A DNA stretch of 64,000 nucleotides, from positions 2,100,601-2,164,600 of the forward strand of contig CAXHWN010002137.1 in NCBI GenBank assembly GCA_964020975.1, read 5' to 3'. This DNA is from Hermodice carunculata (Eukaryota > Annelida > Polychaeta > Eunicida > Amphinomidae). Both the position numbers and the translations under genes were made by a program. The notes below the pieces were generated by a model, which saw only the letters and a program-made list of their open reading frames with translations, had not been told where the DNA came from and did no database searches. Of this stretch, positions 34,190 to 47,311 are shown piece after piece; within the stretch, counting starts at the first letter, position 1; each line of letters opens with the position of its first letter.

Positions 34190-36132
34190 TTTAGCTCAGC
34201 TGACTTGTCAGTCAGCTGAGCTTATCTTATGGTCCTCCGTACATCGTCCGTCCGTTGTCTGTAAACAATTCACATTTTCGACTTCTTCTCCGAAACCATC
34301 GGCCAGATCCACTTCAAACTTGGTGGGGATGTGCCTTGGGTGGGTGTCTACCAAGTTTGATCAAATGGTCATGGTCCAGTGATTTTTGGATTTTCAGTGA
34401 ATTTTTTTGTTCTTTTTTGGGCAAATCTTAAAAAATCTTCTTCTCGGAAACCGCTAACCCAATTGCTTTGATTTCGTACAGGAACACTCCCTTGGACTCC
34501 TAGTTCTTAATTCGTTCACCAGGTGGCGCTGCAATTTTTTCTAATTTTTTATGATTTTTTAAAAAAAATTTAATGATTTTTTTTATGTTATATCTATTTT
34601 CGACTTCTTCTCCAGAACCGTCACTCAGATTAAGCTGATACATGGTGGATATGTTCCTTGTAGAAGGGTAAAAGAAAGTTGTTCGCTATGTGGGAATGCT
34701 GCGGATTTCTGATTTTTAACGATTTTTTCAATTCGGGTACTTGTCGGTCAGTGCAGCTTCCCTATTGATTACATTGGAAGTCAATGGACATTCTAATGCT
34801 AATTACCATTTTTGACTTCTTCTCCAAAACCGTCATCCAGATTAACTTCAAACTTGGTGGTAATGTACCTTGGATGGGTTTCTACCAGGTTTGTTCAAGT
34901 GGTCATGCTCCAGTGATTTTTGGATTTTTAATGAATTTTTTTGTTCTTTTGTTTGGACAAATGTTGAAAAATCTTCTTCTCCGAAAGCGCTTACCCAATT
35001 GCTTTGATATCACACAGGAAGACACCTAGGGACTCCTAGTTCTTAATTTGGTCACCAGGTGGCGCTGCAATTTTTTTTTTTTATTTATTTTTTTTTTTTT
35101 TCTGTTATAGCTATTCTCAACTTCTTCGCCAGAACCGTCACTCAAATTAAGCTGAAACATGGTGGATATGTTCCTTGTGGAAGGGTCAAACAATGTTGTT
35201 CACTATGTGGGAATGCTGCGGATTCCTGATGTTTAACGATTTTTTCAATTCGGCTCCTTTTTGGTAAATGCACCTTTCCTATTGAATTCCATGTAAGTCC
35301 ATGGGCATTCTAATGCTTATTCACATTTTTGACTTCTTCTCCAAAACTGTCTTCCAGATTTACTTCAAACTTGATGGGGATATACCTTGGGTTGGTGTCT
35401 ACCAAGTTTCTTCCAGTGGTCATGTTCCAATGTATTTTGGATTTTTTTATGATTTTTTTTTTTCAAAAATCTTCACAAAAGTTTTGATAGGAAAGTTTTA
35501 AATGGGGATTTCTTGTAATGGTTATAACTTGAATACTTTTGGCCAGATTTAATTCAAACTAAGTTGGAATGTGCCTTGGGTAGATGTCTACTTAGTTTGT
35601 TCAAATGGTCACGCTCTTTTGAATTTTGGATTTTTTATGATTTTTTGGGGGCAAACCTTAAAAACGCCTCTCCTCTGAAACTGCTCTCCCAATTGCTTTG
35701 ATATCATACATAGACACTCCCAGGGACACCTAGTTCCCAATTTGTTCACCACGTGGCGCTGCAATTTTTTCTGATTTTTAAAAATATTTGGGGGGTTTAC
35801 CTTTTTTTTCAACAATTGATAACTTGAGATCTGTTTTGAGTTAGTACCGTGATGCTCCACATGTTAATGTTTCTGTATGAGGGTCATGTTTAGACAGTAC
35901 ATGAATGACCTTGACTTTGTTTGTGGGGTCACAGTGCAACATACATGAATTTTACTCTTCATTATGACTTGACAACTACTTGAACCTTGATGTTGCACAT
36001 GTAAGTGTGCTTGTATAAAGGTCAGACTTACTGAGAACATGGGTGACCTTGATCCTTTCCCAAGTTCATAGAGCTGCAAGTGTGATGAATGGCAAGATCA
36101 GCTGAGCATGGGTTATTCACACAGCCCTCTTG
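34190..36132 (+). mobile_element. Non-autonomous Helentron-like element, copy 1
   Basis: Begins with the palindromic TAGCTCAGCTGACTTGTCAG, then TCAGCTGAGC. Inside are alternating modules with a period of about 525 bp: one starts CGACTTCTTCTCCRAAACC and ends CACCAGGTGGCGCTGCAAT, the other contains AGAACCGTCACTCAGATTAA. Starts of the first lie at about 34276, 34803 and 35327. The 3' part has TCAGCTGAGC (inverse of the 5' end), a hairpin (GGGTTATTCACACAGCCC, 36111-36127) and CTTG at 36129-36132 before TT. No protein is encoded. Family identity rests on the exact insertion seen for the copy at 55402. Confidence 0.7.
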
Positions 36133-36939
36133 TTTCAGTTTGAAATGGAATCAACAGTTTTGTGTGTGTGTTTTTTTTTTTTTTTTTTTTTTTTTTCATT
36201 CAAATTTTGACATTTTCATGGGAAAATAAATTTTAAGAAGTGAAAACAAAAAGGGGGCTCCCTTTTTGCAAATTCTGCTTTGTTTGGTTTTCAAGGACTG
36301 TGTTTTTTTCGAAAGCTCACATCTGGCTTCAGCTTCATAAAATACGTTGTCAGCTTTTCAACAGTTGGTAGTTTAAGGGCAGTGGGGAGGCATTCCAGTG
36401 ATTGTGTGCAATCACAGTGTTCTAGTTGGACTTCTTTTTAGTTTATTGTGTTTTATGGGCTGTTTTGTGGACACCTCTGCTGAGCAGAAGTATATCTTTA
36501 AGAAAACTATTTTACAGGCTAGAGGTAGTTGCTTCTCATTGGTATTTGCAAGCTTTGAACTGCATTAAATAATAAAGTGGTTTCTTGATGTAAAGCCTCA
36601 AAATGTACAAGTAAAATGTTATCTCACAAACAGAGAACAGCATGAAGATGTTCTAAACAGCTGTTTCATGTGAACTGTTTGATTTTTAAATCATACCAGT
36701 TTTACAATTTAAAATTTCAAGACTTCAAGACTTGTGCCATGACTGTTAATGTCACTCGTTCATGTTTTTTTTTTTTTTAAGTCACACCAGACTGAAAAAA
36801 TGGAAATGTTCTGAACATTTGTTTGTTGGGCAGTCAATGATAATTTTACTGGCTCATGGGACTCTTAAGTCACATTAGATTTTAAAAAAAGGAAAACTAA
36901 ACATATTTTTTTTGGGGGGGGGGGGGAGGATGGGAGGAG
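36133..36939. other. Spacer, nothing recognised
   Basis: AT-rich with poly-T (36172-36196) and poly-G (36913-36927) runs and no coding-like frame. Confidence 0.45.
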
Positions 36940-39900
36940 CGCCCATAAAAGTTCCATGGATCCAGTGACATCACCGTGTTGCTTCACTGGGCCGCAGGCA
37001 TTGTGGCGTGGCATAGGGCTCCTGGTGACACCAACATGTACAAGCGAGCATTCACAATTCTGTTCCCCACTTTGGCGACATTTGTAGTGGATGCATTGTT
37101 GGACGTTCCCATTTCTAGCTCTGCTGATTTATCAGTCAGCAGAGCTTATAGAACCTATTTTCTATGATGGTACAATAATTTTTCTATTATGAGTTCTTTA
37201 AATTTATTTTTTGAAAAAAAAAAAATCTTCATCTCAAGAACTACTTGGCCAATTTCTTTGATATTGCACAAAGGGTCACCAGGGATCAACTAGTTCTTAT
37301 TTTGGCTGATGTGTTGCAGGGCCAAGGTGCTTCGGCATTGGAGCCCGCCCTTGCAGAGGCTGTGGGTTGGGTTTGGCGACTACTCTGCCAGTGCAGGAAG
37401 TCATTCCCCTGGATCCGGGCAGGGCCTGAGCCAATTCACCTTGAGCATTCCAGCCAGCTGGTGTCCCCTCCTCCCGTGGATGAGCTCCTCTCGGGTGTTC
37501 TGCCTGTGGAGATTCTCTGTGAATGGGAGGATCGTGTAGAGGGTATGCTTCTTGCTGACGATCTCGAGGATTGTCGCACCGCCAAATATATCCTCTAGCT
37601 CAACTGTTCGCAATTCCTGAGTGAGGACTTCAGGGAAGGTGCTCAGTTCTCCCGATTGGCAGCAGAGCAGAAGGCAATGGAGTTTTGGCCACTTCTTTCC
37701 ACTGCTGAAAGGGCAAAGTCATCTTTTCAGTCCACAGCTTCAGCCCAGGAGGTGGTCAACTGGTCTTCTGCTTAAAGCCAGGTTCCCTGTTCAGGGCAAA
37801 CATCCCAGTCATGCGAGAAATTCTCCCTGGGGAGGCTGTGCCCATGTCAGATAAAGTGGCAGAGGTGGCCCCCAAGTTAGAGCTGCCATTTTCTACTTTT
37901 GTGGCTGGAAAGTTTGTGGAACTTTCTGCCGAGCTGGCTGGGTGTGGCGACATGCCTGATGGCACGCTTATCAACTGCCCGTGGATACAGTGGGTCTTGG
38001 GCTGTTTGGTCAGGATTATCCCACTCTTTGAGAGGAAGGATAACATGGCCAGGGAAAAGCACCAGAAATCTCTTGATGAGGCTTTGCTTCTGAGTGCAAA
38101 GTCGACCAAGGGGCCGTCGTCCCTCTAGGAGCACACAGCAGCTGGGTGCATTCCGCAGAAGTGGCAGAGGCGATAGAAGAAGCTGGTGCAGAAGGGCGAC
38201 CAGCCTTCTAAGCTGGGCTCTTCTAATCTTAAAGGTGGTCCAACACCTCTGTGGACAGACTGGTCTGCAGTCCCCGTCTGTCTTCTTGGCATGGATTGTG
38301 TGACAGCCGACCAGTGTTGTTTGGCAACCACTGGGACATTATAACAGACAATGCCTTCATGAGAAAAATCCTCTGGCATGGCTACTCTTTGGAGTTCACA
38401 GGTAGCTCCCCTCCATTGTTAAGAGTTCCCGTTTACTCCATCCACCTTGCAAGGAAGTGGACCAGAAACTCTTGAACGACACCATGCAAAAACATGTCGA
38501 CAAACAGGCCTTCAAGCCAGTTTTGGACAGTATGTCCTCAGGCTTTTACAGTCATCTGATTTTGGTGCCGAAAAGGGATGGTGGACAAAGACCGGTCATC
38601 AACTTGTATCTTGATGTGCAACACTTCAAGATGGAGACCCCAGCCACCATCATGACACCAAAGCATTGGGGATTGGGCATCCTCGATAGACATGAAAGAC
38701 GCACATTTCTGTAGCCAAGCGGTCTCAAAAATTTCTGTGCTTTCAATGAATGAGTTTTTCAGTTCTGAGCTGTCCTGTTTGGCTTGGGCCCGACAGTGCT
38801 GGTCTTGACTTGAGTCATGAGTGAGATAACCATGGGTGTGCACCACCAAGGGATCAAGTTGCACATTTATCCTGATGGTTGGCTCCTGCAATCTCAGGAC
38901 AAGGGCCTTCTTCTGAGGGACATGTAGTTTGAGTTGAATCTGTGCTCGAAGTTATGCTTAATTATGAATCTCCCAAAGTCCAGCCTGACTCCCGCAAGAG
39001 AGTTTATGTTTCTTGGGACTCAATTTTGGACAGTCCCTGTCATCTCTTGCCCCTCAAAGGACAGGTGGAAGAGACTGTTAGCCCTCTTGAAGCAGTTCTG
39101 GAGAGCTTCTGCCATGACGGCACGTTAGTGGATGCACCTGATCAGGAGGTTGACATCCATTGACACCTGAGTCCCTCTGGGGAGGCTTTGTCTGGAACCT
39201 ATCCAGCTCAGCTTCTGGGATCCCAAGACCCTTCTCTTCTCTTATCTCAAGGTGTCGGGATTCAGCCTTACAATTGGCAATTTTGAGTTGGTGGTTTTCG
39301 CCGAATGAATGTGATGTCAGGCTGGTCAGTCCCTGGTGCCATTCAACGGCGAGGTTACTCTGCTCACGGATGCTTCTCTAAAGGGCTGGGGAACATATTT
39401 GGGCTCTATAATGGCCTGAGAAGCGAATGGCCTCCTCTGTGGAGGCTGTGTGCCATCAATTGGCTAGAACTGAAAGCTGTCCCTCGCACGCTTATCCTTT
39501 CAGTCACAGCTGGAGAACAAACATGTCCCAGTGATTTTTGACAACCATATGGCGGCTGCATACATCAATAAACAGGGAGGTACCAACTCAAAATGGTTCT
39601 ATCTGGCCAAGTCGATCCGGCTGGTGTCATCAGAATGGCATCAAGTTCCGCTGTAGGCACATTGCAGTTTGCCTGAGAGTCCAGGCGGACCTACTGTTGC
39701 GGTGATTGCAGGTGATTTACACCGAGCGGTCTCTGAATCCCCATATGGAGGATGCATTCTCTGCCTTTTGGGATTGGCCACACATCAATCTCTTGGCACA
39801 CTCATTCCCGGGCGAGTTGATGTGGGCAACAGATGCCATGTTGATTTTATGGCAGGAAATGGGGGCGTATGCCTTTCCTCCAATCCCACTCTTGCCATAG

Positions 39901-42215
39901 GTGCTTCGCACAATTTGGGAGAAGTCTTCTAAGGTCCATGGTGGGCAAAGGGGGAATGATCCTTGGACCTACTGAGTGTAGAACCTCCTTGACCACTGCT
40001 TCTTCTTCCTTGACTGCTCACACAGCCAAGATTAAACAGGTTCCACTGCAACCCCCAGATTCTCTGGCTTCATGTCTAGCGTCTATCACCAAGAGGATTT
40101 CTTCAGCCAGCTTCTCTCAGGGAGTGGCTAAAAGAGTTGCACAGGGAAAACTTCGTCAGTCTCCTTCAAAGCCCTGGGAGGTGTCAGTCCAGCAGATACC
40201 AGACTTTTTTTCTAAGTGTTTAAGGATGGGCATTTGAAAGTTTGGATCATTGAGGGTTACAAGTCAGCCATAGCAGCTACCCTTAAGACCTGGGGACAGT
40301 TTAGGGAGGGACCCTTGTTAATTTTTTTTTACACAGATTGTCCAATGGAGCCCAATCTTGTGCCTCGCTGGGATCCTCTTCATGGTGCTTTGGGCTCTCC
40401 TTATAAGCCTCTGTTGGAGCCAAAGGATAGGGCTTCAATAGAACTGAAGTTTCTTACCTTCCAAGACGCTTTTCGTGTAAGGTCTAGCAACATATCCCTT
40501 ATCAGGTTGTCTGCTGATAGGAGGGATGTTTTCCTAAGGCATCGTGTGATTTGTGTCTGAAAACACAACGGGCATGTGACCCTTCAACCACTTTGACAGG
40601 TTTTTGGGTAAAGTCACTCTCAGGAACCAAGCCCAGGTCCAAGACAGATTGGGCCCTTGGTCCCGTTAGAGTGCTCTGGTTCTACTTGAGTAGGACTGAA
40701 CCTCATCAAGTGGGCCAGAAACCCTGGTTTCTTTGTCGTAGACAGACAGAGTTCCAGACTCTGTCGCTTGATACCATCTCAAGATGGATAAAGAAAATGC
40801 TATCCTTGGCCTACCAGGTGGTTGGAAAGGACGAACCGCTGGCACGTCTTCATTCTCTCTGGGCTCCTTAGACTAGAAGGTACTCTGCCTCCTGAGACGT
40901 GTTACGCAACACATCAGTAGGGGATATTATGACCACCCTTAGATGGTGCTCCTATAATACCTTTACGTGCTTCTCTGCCTAAGAGACTTGGTAGAAGTGG
41001 AGGAGTGGCTGTTGGCACTCAAGTGCTTCCAACCAGTCTTATGGTGTGTTTCACCCAGCCCTTCTAATTCAAGAGAGTTAGAGAAGGTGCACCGGGAGTC
41101 AAGCGTGTTGTTTTTGGTCCATTGATCTCTGGTGCAGAGTTTGGTCAAGAATCTTTGAAGGTTCCTCCCTCCTCCAGTCTGATGGTACATCAGCTTGACC
41201 CTTTCTCTGCTGCAGGCGAGAAAACCCGCCCAAAAATGCTTGCTTCTTGTATGGTCGGGCGAGTTTATCCGCCCAATGTAGCACATGCCAAAGATCAACT
41301 TTCAGCGCACGTAATTACCAAGATATGGTAACATGGTATGTTCTCCTGCAGATGTACAACATATTAAATGTATTTCCGCTATAAGTATTCGGCAATTGAG
41401 CCAAAATTATATAAATATTGTGGTATCTCTGCGAGAAAAACGACACACAGAGACTTTGTTCAGTATGAACCCTTGCGGTGATTGATTGACAGTGCATCCC
41501 AGTGCACAAGTTGCCAGTTTTAACATCAATGCAGTTTCCGCTCTGTATTTCTTTCAGCAGTTATCCAGGAACATACTCAATATTTTCAAAATATCTACTT
41601 TTGATCTGTCACTAAGTTTCGGTACTTATGCTACATGAAAAGATAAAAGTAATGAATGCTCAACTCCACCATGTTTGTTTGTTGAAAGTGCTCACTACGC
41701 TTGTTTGACCATGTGCAAACTTATTTGCGGAAATTTGAGGCTGCAAAAATGCAATTTTACCACTATTTTTCGGATTTTTATGGGCAAATCTACAATATAT
41801 ATATATATATGAAAAAAAAGTCACATTTGCGCAACAAAAATATTTCTGCAGCGAAAACTGCGCAGTTTGAGGGACTGGAAAAAGGCATAAGATAAAATTC
41901 AGCTTGATATACAAATAACGAATAAAAAAAAAATAATAAATAAATAGCAGAAGAAGGGTTAAGTGACTTATGGTGTACTGTGTCCTTCTGAAGTTTTTCA
42001 ACATGAAACTTATTGAGAAACTGTACGCCCCATGGGGCACTGGAATTCCACTTTTGGTCCCACCTCATTAGCTGGTGTAAGAAACTGAATTGCGCATGCT
42101 TGCTTGTACGCCAGTGCGCATTGGTACCACCAGGAGCGTTGTGCCAAGCCATCATGCCTTGGGCCCTATGAAGCAGCAGGGGGACAGCACTGGACCCATG
42201 GCATTTTGTGGGGGG
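36940..42215 (+). mobile_element. DIRS-like (tyrosine-recombinase) retroelement fossil, heavily broken
   Basis: Fragments in several frames match the DIRS order: a gag-like region (about 37320-38130), reverse transcriptase (about 38460-39130, with SGFYSHLILVPKRDGGQRP), an RNase H region (about 39360-39520) and a tyrosine-recombinase-like region (about 40080-40870). About 110 bp at 36955-37075 reappears inverted at 42060-42205 at roughly 75% identity, as expected for DIRS inverted terminal repeats. The copy is old and broken in a dozen or so places. A truncated Helentron-like piece lies inside its left part, and 41300-42000 is unassigned. Confidence 0.7.
37114..37316 (+). mobile_element. Truncated Helentron-like fragment inside the DIRS fossil
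   Basis: Starts TCTAGCTCTGCTGATTTATC, then AGTCAGCAGAGC, the same 5' palindrome as the elements at 34190 and 55402. It runs through part of the first internal module (CCAATTTCTTTGATATTGCAC) and stops without the 3' hairpin. Confidence 0.65.
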
Positions 42216-43693
42216 TGAGGGCGGAGGGCTCTGGAAAAGCACTTGCAGTGCCTGGAAACCAGCTTGAGTGACCCATGGTGAGTAATGTTTCTTTATAGAT
42301 TTGTGTTGAAAAGTTTCATTTTAATATGGAGGGCTCCAGCAGGTTGTGTCATTTGATTGGATTCAGACTCTTTTCAGTGACCAGTTGTCTGCAGTCATAT
42401 AATTTCAGTTCAATTTCCAAGCAGATGTGAAGTGGTCTATCATTAGGAAGTTTGGAAAATAAAGTACCGTCCATAGTTGTCAACATTTTTTATCTATGTC
42501 AAAAATGGCGGGAGGGGGGTCAAAGCTTGATGACCACAACTTTAAACCTTAAAATATGTTGATTTACTACATCCAACATTTTCAGTTCCTTTTTTAAAAT
42601 TTCAACCTGCCACCAGGTGTCATATTGCATTTTAACCCTTTCTTCCCATCAACCCCTTGATGTAATCCCCATTCAGTCAGCTGGAACAGATATGTGCAGA
42701 TGCAACCATGGAGCTCAGTAAGACTGAATTTATATAGCACAAGCAAATATCACTGCCCAAAATCCAAGATGCATGATAAAAAATCCTAAATCATTGTATG
42801 ATCATGTGCCAAATGTATATACCTTTGTAGCCAGCATACATCAAGACAGGTTATGCAGAGGACATTTCAGGACATTCAGCATCAATTTCCCTGATCAAAC
42901 ATTATCTTCAAAAATATAGTTTATAATATATATATATATATATATATATAGACTTTACTAGTGGTCATTACAATTGTATCTTCTTTTTTTTTTTAATAAT
43001 AAATGAATATCAAAGTATCATTCACTTTGTTTGTCCACTGTATTTGCTAATATTGATACAAAAATAAATTCACTTTATTGAGCTTAGACAAGGAAAACTG
43101 TATGCACTCCTTGTTTAAGCATTTTGGTCCTACTATATCTATTGAATGTGTGTATTGCAATTAGTCCGGAAAAAATGTTGATGATGGCCATAAACATAGG
43201 GGGCAGGGTGGATTTATGGTAATTTTGCACGTAGCTGGCTATGGTTTGTTGTATTGTCAATAATTTGTAGAGTACCTACAAATGCATGTTACCAGTTTCA
43301 TTTGTTCAATCCATCTAATAAGGGCGTCAATGTCCGTTTTCATGACTTCCAATATCAATTGTTGCCACGCGAGCAGCATGGCATGCTGAACAAAACTGGG
43401 TTCACAAGACTGTCAAGGTACCCGAGGACTGGGTTATGGTAGATTTAACCCAGAAACATGGCCCAGAATAAGGAAAATAATTAAAATTGCACAGTACAGT
43501 AAAACCTTCGTATAAATACAGAATGCCCTAGCGATGAAACAAAAGTGTTCCATATAGGGAGGTGTTCAGTTTAGGGTGGTTTCCACATTGTGGCCTCTTG
43601 TTTCACCTACAGTTTAAAATAAGCCCACCTAAACTTAACAACCAAATGCATTTTTGTGTTGCAAAGTGTTGTACCCGGGTTTGTAAAAGTTGA
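42216..43693. other. Non-coding spacer before the tandem array
   Basis: No coding-like frames. It holds a short (TA)n tract (42928-42951) and T/A-rich runs. Confidence 0.45.
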
Positions 43694-43912
43694 AGGGTGG
43701 CCTTTTCTTTCAATCTTTCTGTCCACCTTTACCATAAAGATGGACCCTGTAGTTTTCGTTTACGTTCAAGGTAAATTCAGGGCAAGGCCTGTCCTGATCT
43801 CTGTGTGTGTGTGTTTTATTTGTTTAATTCCCATTTGCTTTGCCTCGCATTTGAACTTCTTTGGGTTGGGCTGAAAACATGCAAAACTTAAATTTATGCT
43901 GTTAGTTAAGGT
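43694..43912 (+). repeat. Dispersed repeat, second copy of 17736-17960
   Basis: About 220 bp diverged but clearly related to the copy in Kelch intron 1 (TTTACCATA, CAAGGTAAATT, GCAAGGCCTG, CATTTGAA, and GCTGAAAACAT versus CAAAACTGAAAACAT). It ends where the 2.4 kb tandem array begins. The repeat class is unknown. Confidence 0.6.
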
Positions 43913-46310
43913 TACAGACCACAGTTGTGATTGGCTGGTTGCGCATTCCAACCGAGATAGTCCGTAATTGTGAAAATACTGTGTTTTCAGCATGGTGTGG
44001 CTTAGTTTAAATAAAGTTAGCTAAGTCAGGTTTGCTGCATCTCAGAGTTGCTTCATTGGTGGTCATATAGGTGCACTATCTTCTAAGCCGGATGGGAACT
44101 TTATGGTGGGGAAGGACAATGATGTGACCCTGGCAAGAGCACAGTTCATACACCTGTATAAAGCTGACATCCAGGTGTTGTTTTGTATTTCAATTGTTGC
44201 AAATTAACGAGCTGGGATAATATGACAAAAGTCCATCCATGTTTTTCTGACATTTTTATCTGTTAAATGCCGTTCACGGAATTTGAAAATACCAAAATGC
44301 TTTTTTTTTTAGACTGAAAAATCCTAATGTGAAAAATAGAAGGATTTATAACTGTGGTCTTAAAGTTAAAAATGGGAAGTCAGCACTTTTTGACAGATGC
44401 CTGGACAATTATTTTGGGTCCTAACAACTTTTACATGGATGGAGCATGCAAGATGTGGTCCTGGGACTGCAGATCACCAGGCAAATGGTTTCGGCTATGG
44501 TATTGTGTACCTCAGGCCAGCTTATGAAAGGAGAAAAAACGTTTTACACCCATAGATTGGCTGTGAATATCAAATTTAACAGTCTCAATATTCCAAAAAT
44601 TCTTGACGTATCACATTTATGTCACAAACATTGTGCATAGACATGTTGCACCTTTCAGTGGAACCACACTGCATAAATAATAACAGAATTCACTGCAAGA
44701 CATTTAACAAAGTGCACAGGCCATGCCTCCTTTGCTGACTGCTTGGTAGATAGATAGCTTCCATAGCCCTTTGTATTTAGCGATGCCTGGCAGGTACCAC
44801 ACAGGCAACCATATGTATGTATGAGAAATTAAAAATGCTAATATGATATGAATAAATTTTGCTAATCCCATTAATATGAAATTTGGTAACCCTCTGTTTC
44901 AAACTTTTAATTTTGTGGCATTGTCATTGTAGGCCTATGCATCCATTCATATGCAGAGCTGTTTATACAAAATCATGTCAAAGTGATTTGGGGCATACCC
45001 GAAAACATGCACATTTTCTGTCAGTAGAGCTGTACAAATCTTAGGTAAAATGTAAATTTCTTTGGTTTTTGGTTTTGTTTTTGTTTCTCTCCCCCATCCC
45101 CACCCCTTCTATTTTTATTTTTATTTTTTTGCAGACAAAAGCTTGTCATGTATGTGTGTAATTTGACTGGGGTAAATCATTTAAAATCAGGCATGCTGAC
45201 TTTCTTGAGCTGTTGAGTTCATAAGCGCATCATTTTCACATAATTGAATCAATTTATATCCATGAATATGAATGACAACACTTATGAACTGAAGATTATA
45301 TAACCTTTACCAAGCTAGGGTACATAGGTGGCAAAACAGTTGAACTTTGACATACAACCACATATAATTGCAGGAGCTTCAGAAAGTGAAACAAGGTCAA
45401 AAAAAAAAGTTAGCTTCCATTGAACACTTGCCTGAAAACACTTATGCCTGATAATAGGATTGATAATTGGATGCTTATCAAATTTAAAATCAGAGCACTT
45501 GTGAATACAAATATATATTTATGATATTGGAGTAACTGTACAAACCTTTGTCATTTTTTCTTTTGTATGTGCACATGCATCAGAAACCATGTCAATAAAC
45601 CACAACTTCTACAGTCTACTGCAGAAAAAAGGCAAAGCACTATTGGTTTGTGGAAGCTGGATCACCCAACTGGCCTCCTAATGTTCAAACAATGGGCACG
45701 TTAAAATTCCATAATTTTAGTACCAAAAAACATAATTTGCTGAATACTGCTACTCTAATCTGTGACCTACTGGACTTAAACTGTGCACTTTAAAGGGTCA
45801 ATAATGTTTAAACACTGAAACTGTTCCATTGTCTGCCATAATTCAGATTATATCAGGAAAATACTGCCATAATGACTGGTATTGGATGCTGACTTGGTGT
45901 AGCTGACACTCCCCCCATCCCCCATTAATGCCTCAGCAGTGATAGATGTCAATTTTAGCAATGTATTCAAAATTGGGTTTAAAATTAAGGGGTGGGGCAT
46001 TGTAATTTGAGCTCTCATTGTAAGGACAGGACATGCAGGCAAGTGATTATGGATTTGCATCATAGCCCATTGTGTATCGTATTCATATTGGACAGAAAAG
46101 AATTGATTGGATGTGACAATATACATTTCCTCAAAATTTTAAATAATGATTTAATTTGTCATAAAAACTGATTTTTCAGATTTAAAGGTTGCTTGCAAAA
46201 AAGTTGATATTTTCTTTAATATTGAAGTTTGGTAAAGTTAATGCAAATCCTTTTCAGAAAATAAGTTGTGGCTTCAGTTAAACAAGTTTTAAAAATTCTG
46301 ACAAGTATAT
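43906..46310 (+). repeat. 2.4 kb tandem unit, copy A (uninterrupted)
   Basis: 2405 bp from TTAGGTTACAGACCACAGTT to ATTCTGACAAGTATA, followed directly by copy B. Each copy starts with GTGATTGGCTGG (an inverted CCAAT box), then TTTAAATAAAG, a conserved block with CTGGGACTGCAGATCACCAG, a C/T-rich run, and a 3' half containing GCTGACTTTCTTGAGCTG. Copies A and B lack a segment of about 75 bp present in C and D (see 58980-59055). I find no recognisable protein. Confidence 0.85.
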
Positions 46311-47311
46311 TAGGTTACAGACCACAGTTGTGATTGGCGGGTTGCGCATTCTAACGGAGATAGCCCGTAATTGTGAAAATACTGTATTTTCAGCATGCTG
46401 TAGCTTAGTTTAAATAAAGTTAGCTAAATCAGGTTTGCTGCATCTCAGAGTTGCTTCATTGGTGGTCATATGGGTGCACTCTCTTCCAAGTCAGATGGGA
46501 ACTTTATGGTGGGGAAGGACAATGATGTGACCCTGGCAAGAGCACAGTTCATACACCTGTATAAAGCTGACATCCAGGTGTTGTTTTGTATTTCAATTGT
46601 TGCAAATTAACGAGCTGAGATAATATGACAAAAGTCCATCCATGTTTTTCTGACATTTTTATCTGTTAAATGCCGTTCACGGAATTTGAAAATACCAAAA
46701 TACTTTTTTTTTTTTAGACTGAAAAATCCTAATGTGAAAAATAGAAGGATTTATAACTGTGGTCTTAAAGTTAAAAATGGGAAGTCAGCACTTTTTGACA
46801 GATGCCTGGACAATTATTTTGGGTCCTAACAACTTTTACATGGATGGAGCATGCAAGATGTGGTCCTGGGACTGCAGATCACCAGGTAAATGGTTTGGGC
46901 TATGGTATTGTGTACCTCAGGCCAGCTTATGAAAGGAGAAAAAAAGTTTTACACCCATAGATTGGTCGTGAATATCAAATTTAAGTCTCAATATTCCAAA
47001 AATTCTTGACGTATCACACTTATGTCACAAACCATTGTGCATAGACATGTTGCACCTATCAGTGGAACCACACTGCATAAATAATCAGGATTCACTGCAA
47101 GACATTTAACAAAGTGCACAGGCCATGCCTCCTTTGCTGACTGCTTGGTAGATAGACAGCTTCCATGGCCCTTTGTGTTTAGCGATACCTCACAGGTAAC
47201 CATATATGTGTATGAGAAATAAACAATGGTAATATGATATGAATAATTTATTCTAATCTCATTAATATGAAACTTAGTAACCCTTTATTTCAAACCTGAT
47301 AAGGGTCTGAT

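Noticed and set aside
40963-41298. Minus-strand frame near the DIRS fossil
   Set aside because: Antisense to repeat sequence, with no domain.
45848-46126. Minus-strand frame in copy A, echoed at 60711-60917
   Set aside because: The repetition reflects the tandem unit. The frames differ in length and content, with no sign of coding constraint.
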